Below are positions 16,459 to 26,199 of a DNA stretch of 57,380 nucleotides, one piece after another. Below the pieces are notes generated by a model that worked only from the letters and a program-made list of their open reading frames with translations, was not told the DNA's origin and did not search any database. Source of the stretch: Oscillospiraceae bacterium (GTDB lineage: Bacteria; Bacillota; Clostridia; Oscillospirales; Ruminococcaceae); the NCBI GenBank assembly GCA_900768245.1, contig CAAGCE010000174.1:1-57380 (forward strand). The letters run 5' to 3'. Position 1 is the stretch's first letter. Each line of letters opens with the position of its first letter. Made by a program: the position numbers and the translations under genes.

Positions 16459-19400
16459 TCATCGTTTCATCTTGTTATACACAGGCTTTGGAATATTGTT
16501 CTGAGGAACAGACGGAGTCTGCGGTTTAGAATTTATCTTGTCCGCCGTATATGCGGAAACAGGCATAGCAACCACAACACTTGCGGCTTGCACAGGCTCA
16601 TTCTCTGTCGGAATATCCGAAACAGGAACAGGCTCGTCATCCTGCTTATCTGTACTGAGCTGTGCATTTACATATTCAAGCCGCTTCAATTTCTCCGCAA
16701 GCTCCGCCGAACGTTCAAAAGGCTTTGCAACATTCGCCTTTGCTTCTTCAAGGTCGCTTTTTGCCTTATCAAGATTAGCGGAAAACTGCTGTATTTTCTG
16801 ATTTATCTGAATACCTGCAAGGTTTTCGATACGGCGGACATTACCCACATTGTTTCCTAGAGAAACCTCGGAGGTGTATTTCAGAGTACCCTGCAATACA
16901 GCAACGCACGGTGTACCGCTGTTGAAGAAATTGCTGTTTGCGGGATTTTTCTCAATGGAAACGTCAAAGCCGAAATACTTGCCCAGCTTTACGCTCTCTC
17001 CCGTAGTTGAGCATTTAATGATTGCTTTTTCAATCTGCTCGCCTACATCGGCTCTTTCATCGAAAATCTTCCCGTCGATTTCCATTTTAAACTCTGCATT
17101 GTCGGGGTGCTGTTCCTGAAACGACTTTAAATCTCCGCTTGCCTTCTGGAGCAAATCCGCATAGTTGTCAATGGTCTGCGGCAGCTTACGTTCCGCAAGC
17201 TCCTGCATTGAAAACACCATTTTCTTATGCTCTGCTTCAAGGTTTTTCAGATTGGCAACATCATTGTCAAGCTGAATTTTCTCCTTAATCATAGGATTGC
17301 CCGAAGCGATAGCCTGCATTTGCGAATATGTAAGCACCATTTCGTCCACGTCCTCAGAAACACGCACAGGGTCTTTTGATGTCATAATCTGATTGATGAA
17401 CTTTGCCTTGTTCGTTATAATGCCCATCATATATGCGTCAAAGGTTTCCTCTGTCAGATAGTGATAAATGCCTACTTCATCAAAATTGTTGCCCTGTCTG
17501 ATACCTCGTCCGTCCTGCTGTGTAAGGTCAGCAGGCTTCCACGGAATATCCAGATGGTGAATAGCACAAATTTTGTCCTGAACGTTAGCACCTGTTCCCA
17601 GCTTTGAGGTCGAAGCGATGATAAAACGCTTTTCGCCCTTTCGGAGCTGTTCAAACATTTCGGCTCTTGCCTTGTCGGTCTGTGCGTCACCAGCAAAGCA
17701 GATTTCCTCTTTCAGAATACCACGCTTCACAAGGTCAGCCTTGATTGCTTCATATACCGAGAAATGCTCCGAGTCCTCGTTGATTGCAATGTCACAGAAT
17801 ACGATTTGTACGCCTTTCTGCTCCATAGTGTCACGGTAATTCTGTTCAAGGTTATCAAGCAGCTTCATAACCTTGCTGTCGGGAGTAGGCTCTGCTTCCT
17901 TGAAAATACAGCGTGAATCAAGTCCCAAAAGCCTTGCTTCGTGCGTTATTTTCAGCATATTGTCAACCGACGGGTCAATGTTGCCGTTGTGGATAGCTTC
18001 GGAACGTGCCGCAAGCTCTTTCATATATGCCTTTTGTCTGTCATCGGGTTTTGCAGTAACAACAATCGGCTCTCCTGTTTTCAGCTTCGGCACAGGGAGT
18101 TTAATCATATCGGGTGTCTGAATATCCGCAAATTCCTTATACATCTGCATAAGCTCAGGGATATTCACAAACTTGCTGAAACGGTTCTTCATCTGAAAGC
18201 CGTTGCCCGCAGGCTTGATTTCAAGCTGTGATACCACCTCACCGAATGTACTCGCCCAATCGTCAAAGGTCTGGAGTCCTGCGTTTTTAAGCAAATCGGG
18301 GCGGAGGTATCTCTGCATAACGTAAAACTCTACCATTGAATTGCTGACGGGAGTGCCGCTTGCAAAAACCAAACCTCTGCCGCCCGTAAGCTCGTCAAGG
18401 TACTTTGTTTTCATCAGAAGCTCCGCAGCCTTGCCGCTTCCCGTTGTGCCAATTCCGGCAACATTGGACATTTTAGTTGCAGTACCCAGATTCTTGTACA
18501 TATGGCACTCATCAACGAAAATCTTGTCAAAGCCCATCTGCTCGAAATCTATGTAATCGTCCTTTGCTACCTTGTTCTGCTCATCGGTTAAACGCTTTTC
18601 GTATCGGGTAATAGTCCTTTCAATTTCCTTTACCGAAAAACTTTTTGCTCCGTCCGTACTCTTGGCTTCTTCAAGTTCCGAACGCAGGCTCTCTATCTCC
18701 GCTTTCAGATACCTGTTCATACGCTCTGCGGAAAGTCCCATTCGGTCAAACTGGCTGTGTCCGACAATTACCGCATCCCACTCGCCTGTTGCTATCTTTG
18801 CAAATAACATCTTGCGGTTTTTAGGCTCAAAATCCTTTTTTGTGGCTACAAGGACATTGGCAGCAGGATAAAGCTTCTTGAAATCTCTGCCCATCTGCTC
18901 GGTAAGTGAGTTTGGAACGGCAAACAAGGATTTGTTGTGAAGTCCCAAACGCTTTCCCTCCATCGCTATTGTTACCATTTCATAACTTTTCCCCGCGCCA
19001 ACGCAGTGAGCAAGCAGTGTATTGCCGCCGTATAATGCTCTTGCAACAGCATTTTTTTGATGCTCTTTCAAGGTAATATCCGAGTTCATTCCCACGAAAT
19101 TAAGGTGCGATCCGTCATATTCTCTGTGCCTAATGGAATTGAATACCTCGTTGTATTTCTCAACCAACTTTTCACGGCGGTCGGGGTCTTTGAAAATCCA
19201 ATCTTCCCATTCGCTTTCGATTTTCTTCACCATTAGCTGAACCGCCTTTGTTTCTTCGTGGTTTGTCACCTTGACAATATTGTCCCTTGAATCACGAATC
19301 GGCTCGCCGTGTTCGTCCAGCTTCGGGTCTTTTATGGTCATATCCTCGTGATTGAGTATGCCCTCAAGTATCGCATAGGCATTTTTCCTTTTTGTGCCGT

Positions 19401-22400
19401 AATCGTGGATTGCAGTATAGCTGCCCTTGTCCGACTGGCTTGCACCCTCGATTTTCCACTTGCCCGATGCACGGCTGTACTGTGCTTCTACCCTGCTTCG
19501 CCAGCTCGGATAGAATTTCTGATTGACAAACTGCGTTACATATTCGGGAGCTACCCAGTGTGCGCCCAGCTTAACGGAAATATCCTTTGCTTCAACACGC
19601 TTCGGCATAGCCGCTTCAAGTGCTTCTCTGTGCTTGCTGACGTCCATACCTTCGGGAGCAAATTCAAGCTGACGGAGCTTTGTGCGAATATTTCCCGTCA
19701 GATATTCGTCTGCGGTAACATACTTTTCTTCTTCCTGCGGAAGTCGGTAAATCTGTCCCTCAAGCTCGGATATAAGGGTTTCCTTGCTCATTCCGCAAAG
19801 CTCGGTCATATACTCAAAATCCACTCTCGCTTTTTCCGCAACGGACAAAATAAGCGCTTCTTCTGCGGTTTCAACGTGGGTGACAACGTTATTCGGCTTT
19901 ACGGTATCGTGGTAGAAAATATCCGCCTTTTCATACTTACCTGTGTCCTTGTTTTTGTTTTCAAGTGCGGTAAGGAAATTGTATCCGTCATCGCCCTTAA
20001 ATGCACGGATATTCTTCTTATCATCGAAGTGTCCGTATTGTTCAACAAAGGCATCATACTTTTCATTCAGCTTTGCACGGCACTCGGAAATGTCCGTATC
20101 ATAAGCACTGTCAGCATTATCAAGCTGCATATTGAGAAGCTCACGAACGGTATCACGGAGTTCAACCATTGCCAAAGCTCTTTTTAGGGTTTCCCCTTTA
20201 AGATTTGCCTTGGCCATTGTATCACCGTCCTCACGGAAATACACACTTCCATTCACGGCATAATAGCTATATACCCTTGAATTTGCAGGAGCAGGGATAA
20301 TATTCTCCGTTTCCTTTTTCTTTGTGTCTTTTTCGGCTCTCGGTGTATATGTGCCTTGAATATTCTTCACCGCTTCCGCAAGCTGCTGTTTAAGATCTGC
20401 ACCCTCAAATGGAATAACCTGTGTATTTTCGGTAGGACCGTACTTCTGATTGGCTTCGGTAATCGTACCCAGAACCATTTCGGGGTGATTTGCAAAATAT
20501 CCGTTTACACGGAATCCCTCGGCAGTTTCAGCCTTGTTAAGCCATTCGATTTCATCGGGATTTATTTCAATGGCTCTTTCACGCTTTTGGAAAAAAAGAA
20601 TATCCGATGTTACCTCTGTTCCTGCATTAGCCTTAAAAGCATTGTTAGGCAGACGGATCGCACCCAGAAGCTCTGCCCTCTGTGCAACGTACATTCTCAT
20701 TTCGGGATTTTCCTTATCCATTGTTCCCTTTGAAGTAACAACGGCAACCACACCGCCGGGGCGCACCTTGTCAATGGATTTTGCGACAAAATAATCGTGG
20801 ATATAGAACTTGTGCTTGTCATAGTCCTTGTCGGATAGCTTGTAATCACCGAAAGGAACATTGCCCACAACAGCATCAAAGCTGTCATTTTCAAACTTGG
20901 TCTTTTCAAATCCCTTTATCTGAATATCCGCACCGGGATAAAGCTGTCTTGCAATTCTGCCTGTAATGTCGTCCAGCTCAACGCCGTGAAGCTCACTTCC
21001 TCGCATAGCTTCGGGAAGCATACCGAAAAAGTTTCCGATACCCATAGCAGGTTCAAGGATTTTTCCCTGCTCAAAGCCGAGGTTTGCAAGCCCCTCATAA
21101 ATTGCATTGATAATAACGGGAGATGTAAAATGTGCATTTAACGTTGAACGCCTTGCATCAATAAATTCCTCATCTGTAAGGAGAGTTTTCAGCTCGGCAT
21201 ATTCGTTGCTCCAGTCCTTGTTGTCGGGGTCAAATGCGTTTGGAATTGCTCCCCAGCCTGTGTAACCGGACAAGACAGCCTGTTCATCAGGTGTGGCGGT
21301 TCTGTGTTCCGCTTCAATGGCGTTAAGAGTTCTGATAGCGGCAGCATTTGCGGCAAATCTCGCTTTTGGTGTTTTCACGCCGAGATTTTCGTCTGTAATA
21401 ACGAAATTGTTTGCATTGGTGCTATGATGTTCCAGTGGAACATTTTCCGTTTCGGAAGTTTTTTCAAGATGTTCCAGTGGAACATCTGCGGAAACTGTTT
21501 CTTCTCCGTTTGCCTCCACAATCTCAAAGCCGCTTGAAAGAAATTCGCTCAGGGTCATTCGCCTTGTTTCTCCAAGCAAAGTTTCGGTGTCGGCAAGAGA
21601 TATAACGCCGCTGTTAATATCGGCAACAGAATACACCTGTCCGTCAAGCTCTACCAAATCACCGATTTTCGGGGAATAGTCTGCTGTCTTAACAGCTTCG
21701 GGAGAATCTGCAACACGCTGATACTTTGCCGTATCAAGCAGATTGGAATAATTCTCGTTCTTTGTAATGGAAATATTTCCGCTTACACTTGTTATGGCAC
21801 ACTGGTCGGTGTACCAAGGCATCACTCCCGTAAGTGAAGTAAGCTCCCAGACTTCGCCGCTATTGTCACGGAATTTGTCACCCAGCTTCGGCTCATAGGG
21901 TTCTGTTTCTTTTTCCGCAACCCTATCTTCCTGCACACGGCTGCGTCCATCGCTTCTTACCATATCAGCAAAAAGATTTATCAGTCCGGGGTGAGAGTTA
22001 AGGTGCGTATTCTCACACAGCTTCTTTCTCTCGCTTTCGGAAAGACCTGCAAGTAAACCGTTTGCCCATTCAACGTTGGATTTATCAATTCGTCCGTCAA
22101 ATGAAAGATTGGATAATCTTGCCGCAACAACAAGCTCAACTCTTTCAAAGACAAATTCTTTCAGCACATCGGAAAGCACACCGTCTGTGTCAAGTCTGCT
22201 GTTTCTGTAATTATCCGCAATAGCAGTTACAATAGCATCTTCACATCTCTTGTTTTCTTTCATATTGGCAAAATATTTATCTCTTTCGCCAAGCTCACTT
22301 GCTTCTTCTATGCTCTTGCCGTAAAGTGGCTTTTTTTCGTTTCCTTCAAGATGTTCCACCGGAACATTTCTATCTCCAAGAGTAAATTCAAAAAGCAAGC

Positions 22401-25400
22401 CATTAAGCCTTTTGGCATTGCCCTCGTTATCCGTAACAGAAATTGAAATGCCCGATTTCTTTCTTGACTTGTCCAGATACTCGTTGATTTCATCAAGCAT
22501 ATCCTGAGATGTTACAGTTGTATATCCCTCATCACTATCGGGCATTACACCGTTATCGTATGTAAAATCCTTGTATCTGCTGATTTCGGACTTATCCAAA
22601 TCCGTAAAAAGTATGATATTCTTAACGTGCGTGGAATTGTCGGGTTCATCACCTCTGCGGTCGTATTCCTCGGTAATCTCCACCTCTGTGAGCCTTGAAA
22701 GGTCGATAGTTTCCTTTTCCAATTCAAAGAAAAGGTCGGTAACATCTGCCATTCCAACAGTATCAACGAAATATGCGGAACTGCCCTCTTTATCCTCCAG
22801 AACCACAACATCGCTGACCGAAAGGCTGTGTCCCTTGAAATCTTCGGGACGGTCATTATTAAACTTTTTGAAAATATCTTCAAGAATCCCCTCTTTAAAC
22901 GGGAATTTGGTTACATCGGCAATATTGCCGCCGTAAACCTCGTCATAATTTTTCCTATCAAAGGACAGATTAAACCTCGGCATATCGTCCCAGCGTGTAA
23001 AGCGGAGATTGTGATACTCCTCCCCATTTTTCAGCTGATAAATCTTGTATGTGGGTTCGTTTTCCTTTTCGGCTCTGTCCTCAATTCCCGACAGGTTTCT
23101 GAATGACTTGACCGCATCAAGGAGAGAAGCCGCCTGCTCCTGCATTTCCTCGCTTACATCTTCGGAACTGCGAACATTTTCCAGATAATCTTCAACGGCT
23201 GTGAAATTTCCCGTGTAAAGTGCTTTCAGAGTGTTCTGATATTCGTTCAGACCTTTGTTGTAGTCCTCCCACTCATCATAGTTTCCCGATTCAAGTGACA
23301 GATAATAGGGCTGTCCCACCTCATTGGGAACGTTGGAGAAAACACGGTTCATATCCCAGATTTCCGAAGCAATTTCATCGGCAATTCTGAATGTCTTTAC
23401 ATCTTCCTTGTCCGCATAAAAATCATCGGACAGATTTTCAAAAATGCTATGCTCATTCTCCCCGTTTTCTTCCATAGGAGGAATTTCCGTGCCGCTGTGG
23501 TAAACGGTAATTCCCTGCTCCCACATAATAACAGCAGTATCATCGTCAATGGCGGTAAGATTTTCGGGGATTTCAACAGAATTATCTTCTGCTATTTTTC
23601 TATCCTCTGCGGTTTCATAAACCTCCACCGCAAAGCCGTTTGAAACGGCACTCCGAATGTCAATCGCAACATCGTCAATATCAACGGCAGTATCTGAATT
23701 ATCATCGCTCAGCCAAGCTCGCTCAATGGTCTTGTTATTGCTGCTGTAATAGAACATCAGCACATCATCGGGTGTCTGAACTGCAATGCTGTCAATGTCC
23801 CTCATATCAATATCAACATCAATTTCGGGAATAACAAGGCGGAATTTTTTGTTTTCAATTTCTTCAAGTGCTTCATTGCCTACCGTTACCATATCATCAA
23901 AGTCAAGGCAGGTCAAAGCAACTTCCGTCATTTCCTCAAGACTGTCATATTTTTCTGTTGTAATCTCCACTCCGTCAAGTGTATAGCTGATTGAAAAGTC
24001 CAAGAGATTTGCGGTAACGCTGAAATCGTGGTCGGCATCATCTCCGAGGGAAGTATATCCCAGCGGAACATTTTCCAAGTCCTTGTAGGTGTCCTCCGAG
24101 GGTTCAGTGCCATACTCTTTTTCAAGAAAATCGGTTATATATCCCTTTGCTTCGACAAGCAGCTTTTCAGCTTGCCTGCTTTCAAGCATTTCATCGGGAG
24201 TTGCAATAACATAGCTGTTTATTTCAAGATTCGTTGTCTGCGGATGGTTCATTACTGCCTTGAGATTTGCATTGATAAAGTCAATATCACTGGAATATGC
24301 CATTTCCGATTCAAGCTCCGAATTGCCTATCATACAGTATTCAACGTACGCTCTTACCTCGTCAGGCTGATTTTTTGCAATATAGTCCTGATATTCCTCC
24401 AAGCCGTGAATATCGTCCTTTTCAATGTATTCTCCTACCGCAAATACAAGCTCATTGTTTATGGTAACAACCGAAAATGTCAGGTTATTCTCAGCAAGGC
24501 TCAGAGCTTCGGCAACCTCGTCCTTTGGCACTTCGGACTCAAAATGTTCCACCGGAACATTTCCCCTCTGCTGCGAAAGCAAAATTCGGTCTGCCCTGTC
24601 CTGCATAACCATAAGCACATCATCATAGCTTTCTGCGGAATCATTCTTCACCCATTCAAGATAGATTTCATCAAGAACATTATCCATTGAAAGAAGTGCG
24701 GAAAGCTGTGCTTCTGTAAGGCCGGGTTCTTCGTTGGTTATATATTCGCCTATCTGCTTGCAGACGGTTACTCTGTATGCAGCTTCGATTATCTCATCAA
24801 ACGGACGGGACTTCATCTCGGTAATATACGCTTCAAGCTCTGCATTTACCCTCTTTTTAAGCTGTTCAGAGGGAGATAAATCCGCCATATCATCGAAATG
24901 TTCCACCGGAACATCGGGAATAATTTCCTCAAAACCCGTAAGGTCAATCCACTTTTCTTCTGCATACTGTTCTGCATTTTCCCTGCTGTCAAATAAGGGA
25001 ACGTCCGCATTTTCATCAACATACACATTTCTCTCATCGGCAGTCACTCTGTCAACCTCGGAAATATAGAAAGGCTCGTCCGCTTCGGGAATACTGTCCA
25101 CACGATATGCGGTGGAGTGAAAAAATTCGCTGCTCGCATCACCGAACATCTCTCGCACCATATCCATACTGCGGAAGCCTACAACCTCACCGCTTGCATT
25201 GTTGCGGATATTTACAAAACCGTTCGTGTCCGCAAGGCGTTCATATCCTGCCTTGTAAAGCTCGTTTATGATGTCTGCGTTGCGGATATTATCAATCATA
25301 CGATTGACCATTTCCGCATTTTTTCTTCCGCTTACGGTAATGGTGGCAGAGTTTTCAAGTATTCTTCCCGAAAAGCGTATGCTTGCATCTCCCGAAAGGA

Positions 25401-25722
25401 GATTTGCGACCTGCAAAGCGGTATCGGGGTCGGTATTGATAAAATTTCTGTCCCGTATTTTTGAATACTCGATATTTCCGATAATACGCTGTGTATTCTG
25501 TACAGGAGCTTGCTTGTATTCTGCGGCAATGGCAAAGGCTCTCTGCGAATCTGCCTTGCTGACGGTAACGGTATTTCTGTAACCGCCGTATGCTGCGGAA
25601 AACATAATGCCCTCCGCTTTCAGCCTTTCCATTACACTGTGAATGTTCTGTCCGTTAAGGTCGATATATGAGCAGTTGCCCTTTATGCTGTTGTAGTAAT
25701 CCTTGTTTACATATTCGGTCAT
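16459..25722 (-). CDS. Giant SNF2-type helicase with N6-methylase-like domain (LtrC-like)
   Basis: The 3087-residue protein has an N-terminal half of repeated small domains and acidic linkers, including a YodL-like domain (FKGHSLSVSDVVVL near residue 970). A DNA-methylase-like domain has motif I LEPAMGIGNFF at about 1555 and motif IV changed from NPPF to NVPFG at about 1620. The C-terminal superfamily 2 helicase has Walker A HCVGAGKS (about 2238), DECH (about 2402) and motif VI QQDGRGIRQGN (about 2734). Such proteins are hallmark genes of Firmicutes conjugative elements and probably process or protect transferring DNA. Five exact copies of the VP(V/L)EH-coding palindrome, plus a degenerate sixth, fall in linkers of the N-terminal half. 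Confidence 0.85.
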   Translation of the reverse strand: MTEYVNKDYYNSIKGNCSYIDLNGQNIHSVMERLKAEGIMFSAAYGGYRNTVTVSKADSQRAFAIAAEYKQAPVQNTQRIIGNIEYSKIRDRNFINTDPDTALQVANLLSGDASIRFSGRILENSATITVSGRKNAEMVNRMIDNIRNADIINELYKAGYERLADTNGFVNIRNNASGEVVGFRSMDMVREMFGDASSEFFHSTAYRVDSIPEADEPFYISEVDRVTADERNVYVDENADVPLFDSRENAEQYAEEKWIDLTGFEEIIPDVPVEHFDDMADLSPSEQLKKRVNAELEAYITEMKSRPFDEIIEAAYRVTVCKQIGEYITNEEPGLTEAQLSALLSMDNVLDEIYLEWVKNDSAESYDDVLMVMQDRADRILLSQQRGNVPVEHFESEVPKDEVAEALSLAENNLTFSVVTINNELVFAVGEYIEKDDIHGLEEYQDYIAKNQPDEVRAYVEYCMIGNSELESEMAYSSDIDFINANLKAVMNHPQTTNLEINSYVIATPDEMLESRQAEKLLVEAKGYITDFLEKEYGTEPSEDTYKDLENVPLGYTSLGDDADHDFSVTANLLDFSISYTLDGVEITTEKYDSLEEMTEVALTCLDFDDMVTVGNEALEEIENKKFRLVIPEIDVDIDMRDIDSIAVQTPDDVLMFYYSSNNKTIERAWLSDDNSDTAVDIDDVAIDIRSAVSNGFAVEVYETAEDRKIAEDNSVEIPENLTAIDDDTAVIMWEQGITVYHSGTEIPPMEENGENEHSIFENLSDDFYADKEDVKTFRIADEIASEIWDMNRVFSNVPNEVGQPYYLSLESGNYDEWEDYNKGLNEYQNTLKALYTGNFTAVEDYLENVRSSEDVSEEMQEQAASLLDAVKSFRNLSGIEDRAEKENEPTYKIYQLKNGEEYHNLRFTRWDDMPRFNLSFDRKNYDEVYGGNIADVTKFPFKEGILEDIFKKFNNDRPEDFKGHSLSVSDVVVLEDKEGSSAYFVDTVGMADVTDLFFELEKETIDLSRLTEVEITEEYDRRGDEPDNSTHVKNIILFTDLDKSEISRYKDFTYDNGVMPDSDEGYTTVTSQDMLDEINEYLDKSRKKSGISISVTDNEGNAKRLNGLLFEFTLGDRNVPVEHLEGNEKKPLYGKSIEEASELGERDKYFANMKENKRCEDAIVTAIADNYRNSRLDTDGVLSDVLKEFVFERVELVVAARLSNLSFDGRIDKSNVEWANGLLAGLSESERKKLCENTHLNSHPGLINLFADMVRSDGRSRVQEDRVAEKETEPYEPKLGDKFRDNSGEVWELTSLTGVMPWYTDQCAITSVSGNISITKNENYSNLLDTAKYQRVADSPEAVKTADYSPKIGDLVELDGQVYSVADINSGVISLADTETLLGETRRMTLSEFLSSGFEIVEANGEETVSADVPLEHLEKTSETENVPLEHHSTNANNFVITDENLGVKTPKARFAANAAAIRTLNAIEAEHRTATPDEQAVLSGYTGWGAIPNAFDPDNKDWSNEYAELKTLLTDEEFIDARRSTLNAHFTSPVIINAIYEGLANLGFEQGKILEPAMGIGNFFGMLPEAMRGSELHGVELDDITGRIARQLYPGADIQIKGFEKTKFENDSFDAVVGNVPFGDYKLSDKDYDKHKFYIHDYFVAKSIDKVRPGGVVAVVTSKGTMDKENPEMRMYVAQRAELLGAIRLPNNAFKANAGTEVTSDILFFQKRERAIEINPDEIEWLNKAETAEGFRVNGYFANHPEMVLGTITEANQKYGPTENTQVIPFEGADLKQQLAEAVKNIQGTYTPRAEKDTKKKETENIIPAPANSRVYSYYAVNGSVYFREDGDTMAKANLKGETLKRALAMVELRDTVRELLNMQLDNADSAYDTDISECRAKLNEKYDAFVEQYGHFDDKKNIRAFKGDDGYNFLTALENKNKDTGKYEKADIFYHDTVKPNNVVTHVETAEEALILSVAEKARVDFEYMTELCGMSKETLISELEGQIYRLPQEEEKYVTADEYLTGNIRTKLRQLEFAPEGMDVSKHREALEAAMPKRVEAKDISVKLGAHWVAPEYVTQFVNQKFYPSWRSRVEAQYSRASGKWKIEGASQSDKGSYTAIHDYGTKRKNAYAILEGILNHEDMTIKDPKLDEHGEPIRDSRDNIVKVTNHEETKAVQLMVKKIESEWEDWIFKDPDRREKLVEKYNEVFNSIRHREYDGSHLNFVGMNSDITLKEHQKNAVARALYGGNTLLAHCVGAGKSYEMVTIAMEGKRLGLHNKSLFAVPNSLTEQMGRDFKKLYPAANVLVATKKDFEPKNRKMLFAKIATGEWDAVIVGHSQFDRMGLSAERMNRYLKAEIESLRSELEEAKSTDGAKSFSVKEIERTITRYEKRLTDEQNKVAKDDYIDFEQMGFDKIFVDECHMYKNLGTATKMSNVAGIGTTGSGKAAELLMKTKYLDELTGGRGLVFASGTPVSNSMVEFYVMQRYLRPDLLKNAGLQTFDDWASTFGEVVSQLEIKPAGNGFQMKNRFSKFVNIPELMQMYKEFADIQTPDMIKLPVPKLKTGEPIVVTAKPDDRQKAYMKELAARSEAIHNGNIDPSVDNMLKITHEARLLGLDSRCIFKEAEPTPDSKVMKLLDNLEQNYRDTMEQKGVQIVFCDIAINEDSEHFSVYEAIKADLVKRGILKEEICFAGDAQTDKARAEMFEQLRKGEKRFIIASTSKLGTGANVQDKICAIHHLDIPWKPADLTQQDGRGIRQGNNFDEVGIYHYLTEETFDAYMMGIITNKAKFINQIMTSKDPVRVSEDVDEMVLTYSQMQAIASGNPMIKEKIQLDNDVANLKNLEAEHKKMVFSMQELAERKLPQTIDNYADLLQKASGDLKSFQEQHPDNAEFKMEIDGKIFDERADVGEQIEKAIIKCSTTGESVKLGKYFGFDVSIEKNPANSNFFNSGTPCVAVLQGTLKYTSEVSLGNNVGNVRRIENLAGIQINQKIQQFSANLDKAKSDLEEAKANVAKPFERSAELAEKLKRLEYVNAQLSTDKQDDEPVPVSDIPTENEPVQAASVVVAMPVSAYTADKINSKPQTPSVPQNNIPKPVYNKMKR
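21427..21443. repeat. In-gene palindrome copy 1
   Basis: ATGTTCC-AGT-GGAACAT, translated on the minus strand as VPLEH within the helicase gene, just before the methylase-like domain. Confidence 0.9.
21469..21485. repeat. In-gene palindrome copy 2
   Basis: ATGTTCC-AGT-GGAACAT, starting 42 bp from copy 1 in the same frame (VPLEH). The two copies are 14 codons, or four helical turns, apart. Confidence 0.9.
22351..22367. repeat. In-gene palindrome copy 3
   Basis: ATGTTCC-ACC-GGAACAT in the helicase gene, translated VPVEH. Confidence 0.9.
24055..24071. repeat. Degenerate in-gene palindrome copy
   Basis: 15 of 17 bases match the palindrome, with one arm decayed. The protein reads ENVPLGY where exact copies read NVPLEH. 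It lies in the helicase gene. Confidence 0.6.
24544..24560. repeat. In-gene palindrome copy 4
   Basis: ATGTTCC-ACC-GGAACAT in the helicase gene, translated VPVEH. Confidence 0.9.
24898..24914. repeat. In-gene palindrome copy 5
   Basis: ATGTTCC-ACC-GGAACAT in the helicase gene, translated VPVEH. Confidence 0.9.
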
Positions 25723-25751
25723 CTTGTTACCCTCCTCACGAAATCATATTA

Positions 25752-25854
25752 ATACTAAACACTCATTAAACACGGGAATCTCTCGCCTCAAAAAATCATA
25801 CACGCAAATTTTTTGAGGCGATTTCTTCTCCGTGTTTTAAATGGTGTTTAGTAT
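25752..25854. repeat. 103-bp nested inverted repeat
   Basis: Three nested pairs of arms share one centre. They are ATACTAAACAC (25752-25762 with 25844-25854), AAACACGG (25768-25775 with 25830-25837), and a perfect 13-bp pair CGCCTCAAAAAAT (25784-25796 with 25808-25820) around an 11-base loop. It fills the gap between the coiled-coil gene and the helicase gene and overlaps the last codons of the former. No T run follows the stem on either strand, so it is not a plain terminator. It could be an mRNA-stabilising or processing structure, or a DNA site such as an origin of transfer. Confidence 0.85.
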
Positions 25855-26199
25855 ACGAATATCGGTCAAGGTCATATCTTCGGGGATTTTCATAAGGAAT
25901 TTTGCTATCTCCCGATATGACAGATTTTTTACGGCACAAGCCTTGTCAAGCTCCGCTGCCTCCTCTGCGTGAAGCTCGTTTTCGATTTCCTCGATCTGTG
26001 CGGATATATCCTGCGTTTTCCTTGTTGCGGTTTCCTGTGCCAGAACCGCCTTGCCATACTTGTCCTTCAATGCGTTCAGCTTTTCCAGACGCTTATCGGT
26101 TTTGGATTTCTTTTCGGCTGCCTTTTCAAAATGTTCCGGTGGAACATCTGCGGTTTCGGGTACGATTTTTTCGGTAAAACCTGTTGTTAAATCATTCAT
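25837..26199 (-). CDS. Coiled-coil protein, possibly DUF4315-like
   Basis: The 120-residue protein has a short acidic N-terminus containing VPPEH, encoded by one of the palindromes. A long Lys/Glu-rich coiled coil follows (residues 30-85), then a C-terminal helix NLSYREIAKFL. The layout resembles small DUF4315 proteins found next to the helicase gene of related elements, but the match is not firm. The ATG overlaps the stop of the Toprim-like gene by 4 bp. Its last codons lie inside the 103-bp nested inverted repeat. Confidence 0.55.
   Translation of the reverse strand: MNDLTTGFTEKIVPETADVPPEHFEKAAEKKSKTDKRLEKLNALKDKYGKAVLAQETATRKTQDISAQIEEIENELHAEEAAELDKACAVKNLSYREIAKFLMKIPEDMTLTDIRILNTI
26131..26147. 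repeat. In-gene palindrome copy 6
   Basis: ATGTTCC-GGT-GGAACAT in the coiled-coil gene, translated VPPEH. Its spacer is the reverse complement of the common ACC spacer, meaning this copy lies in the opposite orientation yet keeps the same frame. Confidence 0.9.

Noticed and set aside
16459..25722. The giant gene as a functional DNA methylase
   Set aside because: SAM motif I is plausible but the catalytic NPPF is changed to NVPFG, so activity is doubtful and only a methylase-like domain is claimed.
25752..25854. Nested inverted repeat as an ordinary terminator
   Set aside because: No T run follows the stem on either strand, and coding continues on the same operon.
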